A DNA stretch of 64,000 nucleotides, taken from contig CAMIAK010000007.1 in assembly GCA_946222885.1 (NCBI GenBank), forward strand, positions 62,001-126,000, in the 5' to 3' direction. Position 1 is the first letter of the stretch, and each line of letters begins with the position of its first letter. Position numbers and translations under genes: made by a program. The notes below the pieces were generated by a model that did no database searches, was not told where the DNA came from, and was given only the letters and a program-made list of their open reading frames with translations. This document shows, one piece after another, positions 23,891 to 32,900 of the stretch. Source of the DNA: an uncultured Nesterenkonia sp. (GTDB taxonomy: Bacteria; Actinomycetota; Actinomycetes; Actinomycetales; Micrococcaceae).

Positions 23891-24874
23891 ATGCTGTTGG
23901 ACCTCGCGGCCAGCCGCAGGGTGCTGTTCGTCGGGGGCAAGGGCGGAGTCGGGAAGACCTCCACCGCCTCGGCCCTCGCGCTGCACCAGGCGCAGGCAGG
24001 CCGCAGAGTGCTGGTGGTCTCCACCGATCCGGCGCATAACCTGGGGCACCTGTGGGAACGGGCGGTCGGTGATGACGTCGTCGCCCTCTGGAGGAGCGAG
24101 GCCGGGAGCAGCGGCATGCTGGACGGCGTCGAGATCGACCCGGACTCCACCATCGAGGACCACCTGGCCGAGGTGGGGCGCAGCCTGCGCGACTTCATGC
24201 CCGAACACCTGCACCGGCAGGTGGACCGGCACCTGAGGCTCGCCGCCCAGTCCCCGGGCACCCATGAGTCGGCTCTGCTGGAGCGCATCGCCGAGCTGCT
24301 GGAGACCGCGCTGAAGGACTACGACCTGGTCGTCTTCGACACCGCCCCCTCCGGGCACACCGCTCGGCTCATGGCGCTGCCGGAGACGATGACCGCCTGG
24401 ACCGAGGGGCTGCTGAACCGCCGCACCAAGGCGGAGCGGTTCGGCGCCGCGGTCCGTGCCCTCGACGGCGACGATGACCCCGAGAGCACCTCCGGGGCCA
24501 ACCGTGACCGCCGCATCCGGCAGATCCTCACCCGGCGCAGGCTGCGGTTCGAGAGGCTGCGGGAGCTGCTCACCGACGCCGGACGCTGCAGCTTCGTCAT
24601 CGTGCTCACGCCCGAACGCCTCCCGGTGCTGGAATCGGCGGAGCTGCACGCCCAGCTGACCGGGAGCGGGGTCGGCGTCGGGGGCTTCGTGGTCAACCGG
24701 CTCTCTCCGGTGGACCAGGGGGATTTCCTCGCCGCACGCCGGGAGCAGGAGCTGAAGCACGTAGAGACGCTGCGGGATCGGCTGCCGGAGGCCGGCGTCG
24801 ACGTCCTGCCCCTGCTGCCCGGGGACCTGGTCGGGGCAGAGGCGCTGAGCGGCCTGGCCGCGCACCTGCGCTGA
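23891..24874 (+). CDS. ArsA/GET3-family ATPase
   Basis: Single-domain ArsA-like ATPase of 327 residues with a deviant Walker A FVGGKGGVGKTST at about 13-25, STDPAHNLGHLW after it, and DTAPSGHTARLMALP in the switch II/family-signature region. ATG 23891 follows GAGGAGGAG; an upstream ATG at 23846 would add 15 residues. No arsenic-resistance genes (arsB, arsC, arsR) lie nearby, and the paired actinobacterial ArsA-like arrangement is not seen. Its role is unclear; targeting of tail-anchored proteins or metalloid handling are family possibilities only. It stands between the catabolic block and rplY. Confidence 0.85.
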   Translation: MLLDLAASRRVLFVGGKGGVGKTSTASALALHQAQAGRRVLVVSTDPAHNLGHLWERAVGDDVVALWRSEAGSSGMLDGVEIDPDSTIEDHLAEVGRSLRDFMPEHLHRQVDRHLRLAAQSPGTHESALLERIAELLETALKDYDLVVFDTAPSGHTARLMALPETMTAWTEGLLNRRTKAERFGAAVRALDGDDDPESTSGANRDRRIRQILTRRRLRFERLRELLTDAGRCSFVIVLTPERLPVLESAELHAQLTGSGVGVGGFVVNRLSPVDQGDFLAARREQELKHVETLRDRLPEAGVDVLPLLPGDLVGAEALSGLAAHLR

Positions 24875-24902
24875 ACCGGCTGACTGCCCCCGGCCCGGCA
24901 CC

Positions 24903-25082
24903 TGGTATAGTTGTCCGCTGTGCCCAGGCGAGGGAGCGCGGGGACCTTCAGGACGGTCCCGGCGGCTCCGTGATCGACGAGGCGAACAACAGGATCTCCT
25001 GGCCGCAGACTCTGCGCGGCAGGCCTGGACTTCACTTCTCGGCGGACCTGGGGTGTCAGAACCCGACCACCGAAGGAACACC
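24903..25082 (+). promoter_or_regulatory. rplY promoter and long structured leader
   Basis: A -10-like TATAGT near 24906-24911 precedes a leader of about 165 bases before rplY. The leader can form several hairpins: GGGACC with GGTCCC around 8 bases, CAGGA-TC-TCCTG, and CCTGGCCGC with GCGGCAGG around AGACTCTGC. L25 controls its own translation in enterobacteria, so a leader-based feedback here is plausible but inferred. No tRNA was found in the stretch. Confidence 0.4.
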
Positions 25083-25724
25083 ATGAGCGACAAGATCGTC
25101 ATCTCCGCGGAATACCGCACCGCATTCGGCAAGGGCGCAGCCCGCAAGGCCCGCCGCGCCGGCCAGATCCCCGCCGTCATCTACGGCCACGGCGACGACC
25201 CGCGCCACATCCTGCTGCCCAACCACGAGACCACCCTGGCAGTGCGCAACCCCAACGCCCTGATCACCCTGGACATCGAGGGCGAGGAGCAGCTGGTGCT
25301 GCCGCAGGACATCCAGCGCGACGCGATCTACCGCTCCGTGGACCACCTGGACCTGCTGGCCGTCCGCAAGGGCGAGAAGGTCGTCGTGGACGTGCCCGTC
25401 GAGGTCATCGGCGAGCCGGCTTCCGGCTTCGAGTACCTGCTGGACCAGGTCACCGTCCCGGTCGAGGCCGAGGCCACCAACCTGCCGGAGAGCGTCACCA
25501 TCGACATCACCGACCGCGACGAGAACGCTCTGCCCGAGCACCTCCAGATCCCGGCCGGCTCCACCCTGCAGCTGGACGACATGGAGTCCCCGATCGTCTC
25601 CATCTACGAGCCGCAGGAGCAGGACCTGGGCGAGGAGGAGGACGCCGAGGGAGCCGAGGAGTCCGCCGAAGAGGGCGAGTCCGAGGAGTCCTCCGAGGAG
25701 GGCGAGTCCGAGGGCGACGAGTAG
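25083..25724 (+). CDS. rplY: 50S ribosomal protein L25 (CTC form)
   Basis: Long form of L25, 213 residues. The N-terminal 5S-rRNA-binding domain is at about 1-92 (TAFGKGAARKARRAGQIPAVIYGHG), followed by the TL5/CTC C-terminal beta domain and a very acidic tail rich in Glu and Ser. ATG 25083 is preceded by GAAGGAACACC; an in-frame ATG at 25053 lacks support. In actinobacteria it normally follows prs and precedes pth, and here pth does follow. A strong hairpin stands 15 bases after the stop. Confidence 0.97.
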   Translation: MSDKIVISAEYRTAFGKGAARKARRAGQIPAVIYGHGDDPRHILLPNHETTLAVRNPNALITLDIEGEEQLVLPQDIQRDAIYRSVDHLDLLAVRKGEKVVVDVPVEVIGEPASGFEYLLDQVTVPVEAEATNLPESVTIDITDRDENALPEHLQIPAGSTLQLDDMESPIVSIYEPQEQDLGEEEDAEGAEESAEEGESEESSEEGESEGDE

Positions 25725-25739
25725 ACACCCCTCCACTCC

Positions 25740-25782
25740 ATGAAGAGACCCGGCAGACCGCATGGCTGCCGGGTCTCTTCAT
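25740..25782 (+). terminator. Strong terminator hairpin after rplY
   Basis: A perfect 17-base stem, 25740-25756 with 25766-25782, around a 9-base loop (ACCGCATGG), starting 15 bases after the rplY stop. It has no T-tract. It would separate rplY transcription from pth, which has its own -10 element. Confidence 0.85.
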
Positions 25783-25811
25783 GTCTGCCGGGGATGGGGC
25801 GGGGCTGGCGA

Positions 25812-25817
25812 TAGGCT
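25812..25817 (+). promoter_or_regulatory. -10 element of leaderless pth
   Basis: TAGGCT ends six bases before the pth ATG at 25824, so the transcript is expected to start at or next to the ATG. No Shine-Dalgarno is present in between. The promoter follows the rplY terminator directly. Confidence 0.5.
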
Positions 25818-25823
25818 GAAGCC

Positions 25824-26423
25824 ATGGCATCTGAGACGACCGACGGACAGAGCTGGCTCATCATGGGGCTCGGAAACCCCGGCGAGAAGTACGCCGGCAC
25901 CCGGCACAACATCGGACAGATGGTCCTCGACGAGCTGGTGGGCCGGATGAACGCCAAGTACACCCGCACCAAGGTCGGTGCGAAGGCCGTGGCGGCCAGG
26001 CTCGGCCCCGGCGGCCCCAAAGCGGTCTTCGCCGTCTCCGAGGGCTATATGAACGTCTCCGGCAAGCCGGCCCGAGGGCTCATGGACTACTTCGGAGTCC
26101 CCGCCGAGAAGCTCATCGTGGTCCACGACGAGCTCGACCTCGACTTCGGCCGCATCAAGATCAAGCGCGGCGGCTCAGAGGGCGGCCACAACGGTCTGAA
26201 GTCCATCACCCAGCACCTCAAGGGGGACCGGGACTACATCCGGGTGCGGGTGGGGGTCTCGCGCCCGCCCGGGCGCATGGACACCGCCGACTACGTCCTG
26301 CAGCGCTTCTCGGCGAAGGAGCGCGAGGAGCTGCCGCAGCTGATCACGCAGGCGGCCGACGCCGTCGAGCTCACGATCTTCGAGGGGCTCACCGCCGCCC
26401 AGAACACAGTCCACGCCGCCTGA
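25824..26423 (+). CDS. pth: Peptidyl-tRNA hydrolase
   Basis: Enzyme of 199 residues that frees tRNA from prematurely released peptidyl-tRNA. Family residues are all visible: Asn in GLGNPG, the catalytic His in TRHNIG, Asn in GYMNVSG, Asp in VVHDELDL and Asn in GGHNGLKS. The ATG at 25824 lies six bases after TAGGCT with no Shine-Dalgarno, so it is probably leaderless. It follows rplY in the conserved housekeeping order and converges on the DUF2505-like gene. Confidence 0.97.
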   Translation: MASETTDGQSWLIMGLGNPGEKYAGTRHNIGQMVLDELVGRMNAKYTRTKVGAKAVAARLGPGGPKAVFAVSEGYMNVSGKPARGLMDYFGVPAEKLIVVHDELDLDFGRIKIKRGGSEGGHNGLKSITQHLKGDRDYIRVRVGVSRPPGRMDTADYVLQRFSAKEREELPQLITQAADAVELTIFEGLTAAQNTVHAA

Positions 26424-26429
26424 GACACA

Positions 26430-26488
26430 TCGAGTGGCATGTCTGGGCCGCCGGACAGGGCGCCGGGCAGCCCGAACATGCCACTCGA
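26430..26488. terminator. Bidirectional 13-bp inverted repeat
   Basis: TCGAGTGGCATGT (26430-26442) and ACATGCCACTCGA (26476-26488) are perfectly complementary across a 33-base GC-rich loop. The element lies between the convergent ends of pth and the gene at 26510, the place for a terminator serving both. It begins TCGAG-x-GG, like the element after mfd, so the two may belong to one repeat family. Confidence 0.65.
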
Positions 26489-26509
26489 CGGGCAGTTGGG
26501 GGAGAAGGA

Positions 26510-27010
26510 TCAGCCGTTCCTCTCGATCCACTTGGAGACCTCGCGGGCCTGCAGCTCCACGAACTTGCGCATATAGGGCTCGGCCGCGGACTTCACCTTA
26601 TTGCCGATCAGCGGGATCTTCACAGTGATGTCCCCGCGGACGGTGGACAGCGTCTCTCCGTCGCGGGCATGGAGGTTCTGCGAGGCCTCGGCGCTGACCG
26701 GGGCGCCCTGGATCTTCACCGACATGTCCGAGCGGCGGGAGCCGGCGTCGTCAGGGGCCGACCACTTCTCGTCCACGGTCACCAGCACCTCGCCCTTGAC
26801 GACCTTCTTGGCGATGTCGGGCAGCTTGTCCACGGACATCGCCTGCTGGGAGGTGACCTGGTATCCGCCCTCGGGGGTCCCGGCCACTTCGAAGCTCCGC
26901 AGCTCCGACCCCACCTTGGAGGCCAGGTGCTCATGGAAGCCCTTGGAGGTGTAGGCGGTGATGATGCGGCTGACGTCCTGCTTGATCACGGTCTCTGCTT
27001 CGAGCGCCAC
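26510..27010 (-). CDS. DUF2505-like (SRPBCC fold) protein
   Basis: Protein of 166 residues resembling actinobacterial DUF2505 proteins, which have a START/SRPBCC-like fold of unknown function (ESEL-type segment ASKVGSELRSFEV, then GGYQVTSQQAMSVDKLPDI, and GDITVKIPLIGNKVKSAAEPY). No signal peptide is seen. A GTG start at 27010 is chosen because AGGAG lies seven bases upstream; an ATG at 27052 would add a 14-residue tail rich in Ser/Pro. It converges on pth and is divergent from the cation exchanger. No function can be assigned. Confidence 0.7.
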   Translation of the reverse strand: MALEAETVIKQDVSRIITAYTSKGFHEHLASKVGSELRSFEVAGTPEGGYQVTSQQAMSVDKLPDIAKKVVKGEVLVTVDEKWSAPDDAGSRRSDMSVKIQGAPVSAEASQNLHARDGETLSTVRGDITVKIPLIGNKVKSAAEPYMRKFVELQAREVSKWIERNG

Positions 27011-27121
27011 GGGCGATCTCCTATCTGTGGACGGTGGAGAGTACGGACTCATCCTACGATGCCGCCCCTGGTCAGGGCATGAGAGGCAGGCGGGCCCTCC
27101 GGGGGCGGTATTGTTGTGCCG

Positions 27122-28252
27122 GTGAGCGTGATGAGTGTGCTGCTGCTGATCGGCGGCTTCGTGCTTCTGGTCGGAGGCGGCGAGGCGCTGGTCCGAGGCG
27201 CGGCCTCCCTGGGGAAGACGGTCGGCCTGTCCTCTCTGATCATCGGCCTGACCGTGGTCTCCTTCGCGACGTCGGCTCCTGAGCTGGCCGTGAGCACCGG
27301 TGCGGCCCTAAGCGGCTCACCCGGCCTGGCGGTGGGCAATGTGGTCGGCAGCAACATCGCCAACATCCTCTTCGTGCTGGGCCTGACGGCAGTCTTCGGC
27401 GCGCTGATGGTGCGCCAACAGCTGATCCGCGCCGACATCCCTGTCATGATCGGCCTCTCCGTGCTGGCGCTGCTGCTGTCCCTCGACGGCGGTCTGAGCA
27501 CTGTGGACGGGGCCGTTCTGCTGGCGCTGCTGCTGATCTACCTGGTGGCGATCATCGTCTACGCCCGGCGTCAGCAGGCCAAGGGTCTGGATCCGGAGCT
27601 GGACGTGGAGGAGGTCGCCGACGGCGGCCGGCTCATGCAGAAGCTGCGCGCCACCACCGGACGCTCGGTGGCCACCGACGTCGTCTTCGTGGCCGTCGGC
27701 GTCGGGCTGCTGGTGGCCGGGGCGCAGATGCTGGTCACCGGCGCCACAGACATCGCCACCGCCCTGGGCATCAGCGAGCTGATCGTGGGCCTGACCGTGG
27801 TCGCCATCGGGACCTCTCTGCCGGAGCTCGCCACCAGCGTCATCGCCGCTCTGCGCGGGGAGCGGGACATGGCCGTGGGCAACCTGGTGGGCTCGAACAT
27901 CTTCAACATCGGCGCGGTGCTCGGGCTGACCGCGATGATCTCCCCGGAGGGGATCGCGGTGGAGCGTGCGGCCATCGTCTTCGACCTGCCGGTCATGGTG
28001 GCCGTGGCGCTGGTGCTGCTGCCCCTGGCCTTCACCGGGCAGGCCATCGCCCGGTGGGAGGGCTACCTGCTGGTGGGCCTCTATCTGGCCTATGTGGTCT
28101 ACCTGGTGCTCGGGGCCTCCGATCATGAGGCCCTGGGACCCTTCAGCGCGGCCATGATGTGGTTCGTCCTGCCGATCACCGCCCTGTGGGTCATCGCGCT
28201 GCTCGGCTACGAGTTCGGCCTGCGCCGCGGGCGGCGCGAGAGCCCTGCCTAA
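27122..28252 (+). CDS. Cation/calcium exchanger (CaCA, YrbG family)
   Basis: Membrane antiporter of about 376 residues and ten or so helices, with the two inverted alpha-repeats of the CaCA superfamily: LTVVSFATSAPELAVSTG with VGNVVGSNIANI, and AIGTSLPELATSVIAALRGE with VGNLVGSNIFNI. The Pro-Glu of each repeat and the Asn of each GSN are the ion-binding residues. The start is uncertain: GTG at 27116, GTG at 27122 or ATG at 27131. GTG 27122 lies seven bases after TATTGT (27109-27114) and no Shine-Dalgarno is present, favouring a leaderless start. It probably exports Ca2+ in exchange for Na+ or H+. Confidence 0.88.
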   Translation: MSVMSVLLLIGGFVLLVGGGEALVRGAASLGKTVGLSSLIIGLTVVSFATSAPELAVSTGAALSGSPGLAVGNVVGSNIANILFVLGLTAVFGALMVRQQLIRADIPVMIGLSVLALLLSLDGGLSTVDGAVLLALLLIYLVAIIVYARRQQAKGLDPELDVEEVADGGRLMQKLRATTGRSVATDVVFVAVGVGLLVAGAQMLVTGATDIATALGISELIVGLTVVAIGTSLPELATSVIAALRGERDMAVGNLVGSNIFNIGAVLGLTAMISPEGIAVERAAIVFDLPVMVAVALVLLPLAFTGQAIARWEGYLLVGLYLAYVVYLVLGASDHEALGPFSAAMMWFVLPITALWVIALLGYEFGLRRGRRESPA

Positions 28253-29259
28253 TTCCTCGGCAGCGGGGCCAGCAGGAGGCGCCTGAGGCGGTCTGGCCCG
28301 GAGGTGGCCACTCTCAGCAAGGTGCGGGAGGCTGCGCGGGCCAGCTGCGTGGGCACGTGCCGTCTCCGCTGGTAGTGCTGCAGAGCCTCCTTCTGCGGCA
28401 TCGTGTGCAGGGCCTGTCCGAGGGTGAGCGCATCAGCGAGCGATTCGCTCGCGCCGCGTCCGAGGTGCGGCGCCATGGCATGGGCCGCGTCCCCGATGAG
28501 CGCGGCATTGGGCCGGATGATCGTCCGCGTCCCTCTGGACTCCCAGAGCTGGTTCACCAGCGTGAGCTCGGGGGAGGTATGCTCCAACACCCGGCTGGGG
28601 TCCGTCCCGCACCCCTCCCACCGCCGGCGCAGTGCAGCGAGCGCCTCCTCGCTGTCTGCGAAGGTCTGGCGGGGGACCGTGGCGAACCAGTTGAGCCCTC
28701 CGTCCGGGTGAGGAGTGATGCCGAACATGCCGCCGCTGCGCCAGACCTCCTGGAAGGGGATGTCTGGGACCGGGGCCGCGGTCACGCCACGGATGACGGT
28801 GGCCTCCAGCCGGCGCGGGCCGTGCTTCTCCTGCCACAGCTCCCGGCGGACCGTGCTGTGCACCCCGTCGGCCCCGATGATGAGATCGCCCTCAAGCTCT
28901 CGTGGATCGTCGACCCTCTCCCGGTGGACCTCGACGTGGGGAGGGATCCGGCTGCGCAGCATCTCCAGCAGAGCCGGCCGGGGGATCATGCGCAGGGAGA
29001 GGCTCTTCATGGAAGCCATGGTGCCGCCGTCGGGGGCGCTGAGGCGGCCGGAATTGATCTCAACGCTCGAGCGGAGGAACTCGTCGTCCAGCCCCAAGGC
29101 TTCGAGGGCCTCCCTCCCTCCGCCTTGGAGGCCGAAGAGGGTGGGGACCTGCTCGCGCTCCCATTGGGCCTCGTAGAGACGGACTTCCCAGGAATGCGGG
29201 GTGAGTGCGGCCAATGCGGTGCCGGCGATCCCGCCGCCGACGATATGAAGTCTGGGCAT
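28249..29259 (-). CDS. FAD-dependent monooxygenase
   Basis: Flavoprotein of 336 residues in the PobA/UbiH-like aromatic hydroxylase group. It has LHIVGGGIAGTALAALT at the N terminus, the DG motif LIIGADGVHSTVRREL and the GD motif ALIGDAAHAMAPHLGRGAS. ATG 29259 follows TAGCCT by six bases with no Shine-Dalgarno. It is divergent from a TetR gene across 60 bases holding two identical-type operators, so it is almost certainly regulated by that TetR. The substrate is unknown; a small aromatic or antibiotic is typical. The 3-prime end overlaps the cation exchanger by 4 bases. Confidence 0.85.
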   Translation of the reverse strand: MPRLHIVGGGIAGTALAALTPHSWEVRLYEAQWEREQVPTLFGLQGGGREALEALGLDDEFLRSSVEINSGRLSAPDGGTMASMKSLSLRMIPRPALLEMLRSRIPPHVEVHRERVDDPRELEGDLIIGADGVHSTVRRELWQEKHGPRRLEATVIRGVTAAPVPDIPFQEVWRSGGMFGITPHPDGGLNWFATVPRQTFADSEEALAALRRRWEGCGTDPSRVLEHTSPELTLVNQLWESRGTRTIIRPNAALIGDAAHAMAPHLGRGASESLADALTLGQALHTMPQKEALQHYQRRRHVPTQLARAASRTLLRVATSGPDRLRRLLLAPLPRN

Positions 29260-29270
29260 AGAGCGAGGCT

Positions 29271-29284
29271 ACAACACCTGTTGT
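29271..29284. promoter_or_regulatory. TetR operator 1, ACAAC-N4-GTTGT
   Basis: A perfect 14-base palindrome ACAAC-ACCT-GTTGT just upstream of the monooxygenase -10. An equal palindrome begins exactly 21 bases later, two helical turns, on the same DNA face. It would block the monooxygenase promoter when bound. Confidence 0.75.
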
Positions 29285-29291
29285 CTCAAGG

Positions 29292-29305
29292 ACAACGGGC
29301 GTTGT
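29292..29305. promoter_or_regulatory. TetR operator 2, ACAAC-N4-GTTGT
   Basis: A second perfect palindrome ACAAC-GGGC-GTTGT, ending two bases before the weak -10 AACAAT of the tetR gene. Together with operator 1 it covers both divergent promoters, which suggests co-repression with autoregulation. Confidence 0.75.
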
Positions 29306-29319
29306 GAAACAATGGCTGG

Positions 29320-29853
29320 ATGCCGACGCGCCGCGATGAGATCCTCGATGCTGCGATCTGGGTGCTCGGAGAGGAGGGCCCGAGGGGCCTGACGCACCGG
29401 GCGGTGGACAAGGCGCTGGAGCTGCCGCTGGGAAGCACTGCGAACCTCTTCGGCCGGCGCTCCGACCTTCTGGCCGCGATCGTCCGGCGGATGGAGGAGC
29501 TCGACCGCGCGCTGTGGCACCGGATCGGAGGAGAGGACAGCCCCTCCGACGTGCGGTATCTGGCGCAGCTGCTCGTACACCTGGTGGCGGGGACTGCGGA
29601 GGAGCCCATGGCACGCACTCAGAGGGCACGGCTCCATCTGCAGCTGACTCTGCCGGGGGAGACCGCCGGCGCCAACCGGATGATGGTGGAGGAGCTGCGT
29701 GGGATCTTGGCGGGGATAGGAGCCAGGCCGGAGCGGGCGCCGGCGCTGCTGGCCGCCGTCGACGGTCTGGTCCTGAGGGCTGTGACCTACGGCCGGGATG
29801 CGCTGCCGCCGCAGGAGGAGCTTCTGCCGACGCTCGAAGCCATCATGCGCTGA
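29320..29853 (+). CDS. TetR-family transcriptional regulator
   Basis: Protein of 177 residues with a TetR helix-turn-helix at about 5-50 (ILDAAIWVLGEEGPRGLTHR, then LPLGSTANLFGRRSDLL) and a helical C-terminal domain. ATG 29320 has no Shine-Dalgarno and stands six bases after AACAAT. It is divergent from an FAD monooxygenase, with two ACAAC-N4-GTTGT operators between, the classic layout for a repressor sensing the monooxygenase substrate. Confidence 0.87.
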   Translation: MPTRRDEILDAAIWVLGEEGPRGLTHRAVDKALELPLGSTANLFGRRSDLLAAIVRRMEELDRALWHRIGGEDSPSDVRYLAQLLVHLVAGTAEEPMARTQRARLHLQLTLPGETAGANRMMVEELRGILAGIGARPERAPALLAAVDGLVLRAVTYGRDALPPQEELLPTLEAIMR

Positions 29854-29962
29854 CGGCGGGCGGAGAGTATTCTGAGTGAGCCGAAAATCTCGGCGGCACC
29901 CGGCCCACACCTCTGCGGTCTTCCCTTCGGCCCACGGTCTATGAGCGAGGCGATCAATTCCT

Positions 29963-32900
29963 ATGGCACTCTCCGGTCTGCGTACGGCACTGGCGGCGAA
30001 CTCCTCCTATTCGCGGCTCGCCGCGGCGGCCTCGCATCCGGCCGGGGAGCGCACCGAGGAGCTGCAGATTGCAGCCACCACCGGCCTGCGGCCCGCCGTC
30101 GTCGCCGAGATCGCGGAGAAGCTCCGGCGGACCAGCGAGCATGGCGTGGTCCTGGCGATCACCGCCACCGACCGCGAGGCTGATGATCTGGCCACCTCCT
30201 TGGAGTGCTATGCCCCCGAGGCCCGGGTGGGGCACTTCCCCTCCTGGGAGACGCTGCCGCATGAGCGGCTCTCCCCGCGCTCGGACACCGTCGGCCGCCG
30301 GCTGGGCGTGCTGCGCCAGCTGGCCCACCCGGAGGAGGCCGGCGGCCTCGACGTGGTCGTGGCACCGGTGCGTGCGGTGGTCCAGCCCATCGTCGCCGGG
30401 CTCGGGGACCTGGCGCCCGTCCGGCTGGCGGTGGGGGAGGACTGTGACTTCGACGAGGTCGTCCAATCCCTGGCAGACGCCGCCTACGCCCGGGTGGACA
30501 TGGTCACCCGGCGCGGCGAGTTCGCCGTGCGCGGCGGCATCCTGGACGTCTTCCCGCCGACTGAGCCGCATCCGCTGCGCGTGGAGTTCTTCGGCGACGA
30601 GGTCGAGCAGATGCGCCACTTCTCCGTGGCGGACCAGCGCTCCATCTCTTCGGAGGAGGACGGGGACAGCCACCCCACAGTCCTCGACGCCGCCCCCTGC
30701 CGTGAGCTGCTCATCACTGAAGCCGTGCGGGCCCGGGCCAAGGAGCTGCTGCCCCAGATGCCGCATGCCCAGGACCTGCTGGCCAAGATCGCCGACGGCA
30801 TCGCCGCTGAGGGCATGGAGTCCCTGGCCCCGGTGCTGGTGGAGAAGATGGTGCCCTTCGTCCAGGAGCTCCCGGAGGGCTCGCTGACCGTGGTGATCGA
30901 GCCGGAGCGCACCCGCGGCCGTGCCCACGACCTGGAGATCACCAATGAGGAGTTCCTGGCCGCGGCGTGGTCGGCGACCCCCGACGGCGGCGCGGCACCG
31001 CTGGACGTGAGCGCTGCGGAGAGGGAGGGCATCGCCGCCGGCGCCTTCGCCTCGCTGGCCGAGACCCGCGAGGCCTCCCTGCAGCACGGAGCCGGCTGGT
31101 GGTCGATCACCTCGCTGGGCCTGGATGAGGAGCTCGAGCAGGACGCCGACATCGTCTCCGTTGAGTCCCGCGAGCCCATCGGCTACCGGGGCAGCGTCGA
31201 GCAGGTCATGGAGTTTCTGGAGGGCCGGGCGAAGGACTCCTGGTCCGTGGTGGTCACCACCGCAGGCGGGGGCTCCGCCCAGCGTGTGCATGAGCTGCTG
31301 CAGGAGCACGGCGTCCCGGACCAGCTGGTGGAGACCCTCGACGCCGAGCCGGCACCTGGCAGGATCACCATCACCACCGCGAACCTCTCCCAGGGCTTCG
31401 CCGTGGACTCGCTGAAGCTGGCGCTGCTCACCGAATCAGAGATGCTCGGCCGCTCCATCCGGCAGGACGGCTCCCGCGGGAAGAAGGTCCCGGCCCGCCG
31501 CCGGCGCAACGCAGTGGATCCGCTGGCGCTGAAGAAGGGCGACTACGTCGTCCATGAGCAGCACGGCATCGGGCAGTTCGTGGAGCTCATCCAGCGCAAG
31601 GTGGGCTCCCCCCAGGCGGTCAAGGCAGGCACCGCCGGCGTGCGCGAGTACCTGGTGCTCGAATACGCCGCCTCCAAGCGCAACGGGCCCAAGGACCGGC
31701 TCATGGTCCCCACAGACCAGCTGGACCAGGTCAGCCAGTACGTGGGAGGGGACGCCCCCAGCCTGTCCAAGATGGGCGGCTCCGACTGGGCGCAGACCAA
31801 GAAGAAGGCCAAGAAGGCGGTCAAGGAGATCGCCGGGGAGCTCATCCGCCTCTACGCGGCACGCATGGCCTCCCGCGGCCATGCCTATGCCGAGGACACC
31901 CCCTGGCAGTCCGAGCTGGAGGACGCCTTCCCCTATGTGGAGACCCCTGACCAGCTGACCACCATGGACGAGGTCAAGCGGGACATGGAGCGGGAGATCC
32001 CGATGGACCGGCTGGTCTCCGGCGACGTCGGCTTCGGCAAGACGGAGATCGCGATCCGCGCGGCCTTCAAAGCAGTCCAGGACGGCAAGCAGGTGGCCGT
32101 GCTCTGCCCGACCACGCTGCTGGTCTCCCAGCATCTGGAGACCTTCACCGAGCGCTACGCCGGATTCCCAGTCACCGTCCGGGCACTCTCCCGCTTCCAG
32201 ACCGCCAAGGAGTCCCGGGAGGTCACCGAGGGTCTCAAGGACGGCAGCATCGACATCGTCATCGGCACCCACCGGCTGCTCTCCAAGGAGGTCCAGTTCA
32301 AGGATCTGGGCCTGGTGGTCGTCGACGAGGAGCAGCGCTTCGGTGTCGAGCACAAGGAGCAGCTGAAGAAGATGCGCACCAACGTGGACGTGCTCGCCAT
32401 GTCCGCCACACCCATCCCGCGCACCCTGGAGATGTCCATGGCCGGCATCCGGGAGACCTCCACGCTGGCGACCCCGCCGGAGGAGCGGCACCCGGTGCTC
32501 ACCTATGTGGGGCCCTACACGGACAAGCAGGTCTCCGCGGCCATCCGCCGCGAGCTCATGCGCGAGGGTCAGGTGTTCTTCGTGCACAACCGGGTCTCCT
32601 CGATCGACCGGATGGCCGCGACCATCAGAGAGCTCGTCCCCGAGGCGCGGGTGGAGGTGGCCCACGGCCAGATGGGCGAGGCCCGGCTGGAACAGATCGT
32701 CCAGGACTTCTGGGAGAAGAGGTTCGACGTGCTGGTCTCCACCACGATCATCGAGACCGGCCTGGACATCTCCAACGCGAACACGCTGATCGTGGACCGG
32801 GCCTCCACCTACGGGCTCTCCCAGCTGCACCAGCTGCGCGGACGCGTGGGACGCTCCCGGGAACGTGCCTACGCCTACTTCCTCTACCCCTCGGAGAAGC

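Noticed and set aside
24895..25080. Possible tRNA gene upstream of rplY
   Set aside because: Some actinobacteria have a tRNA near rplY, but no acceptor stem, TTC loop or anticodon arm could be assembled here.
25740..25782. rplY hairpin as a mobile repeat
   Set aside because: Its size and position 15 bases after a stop, followed by an independent promoter, fit a normal terminator, and no second copy is seen in the window.
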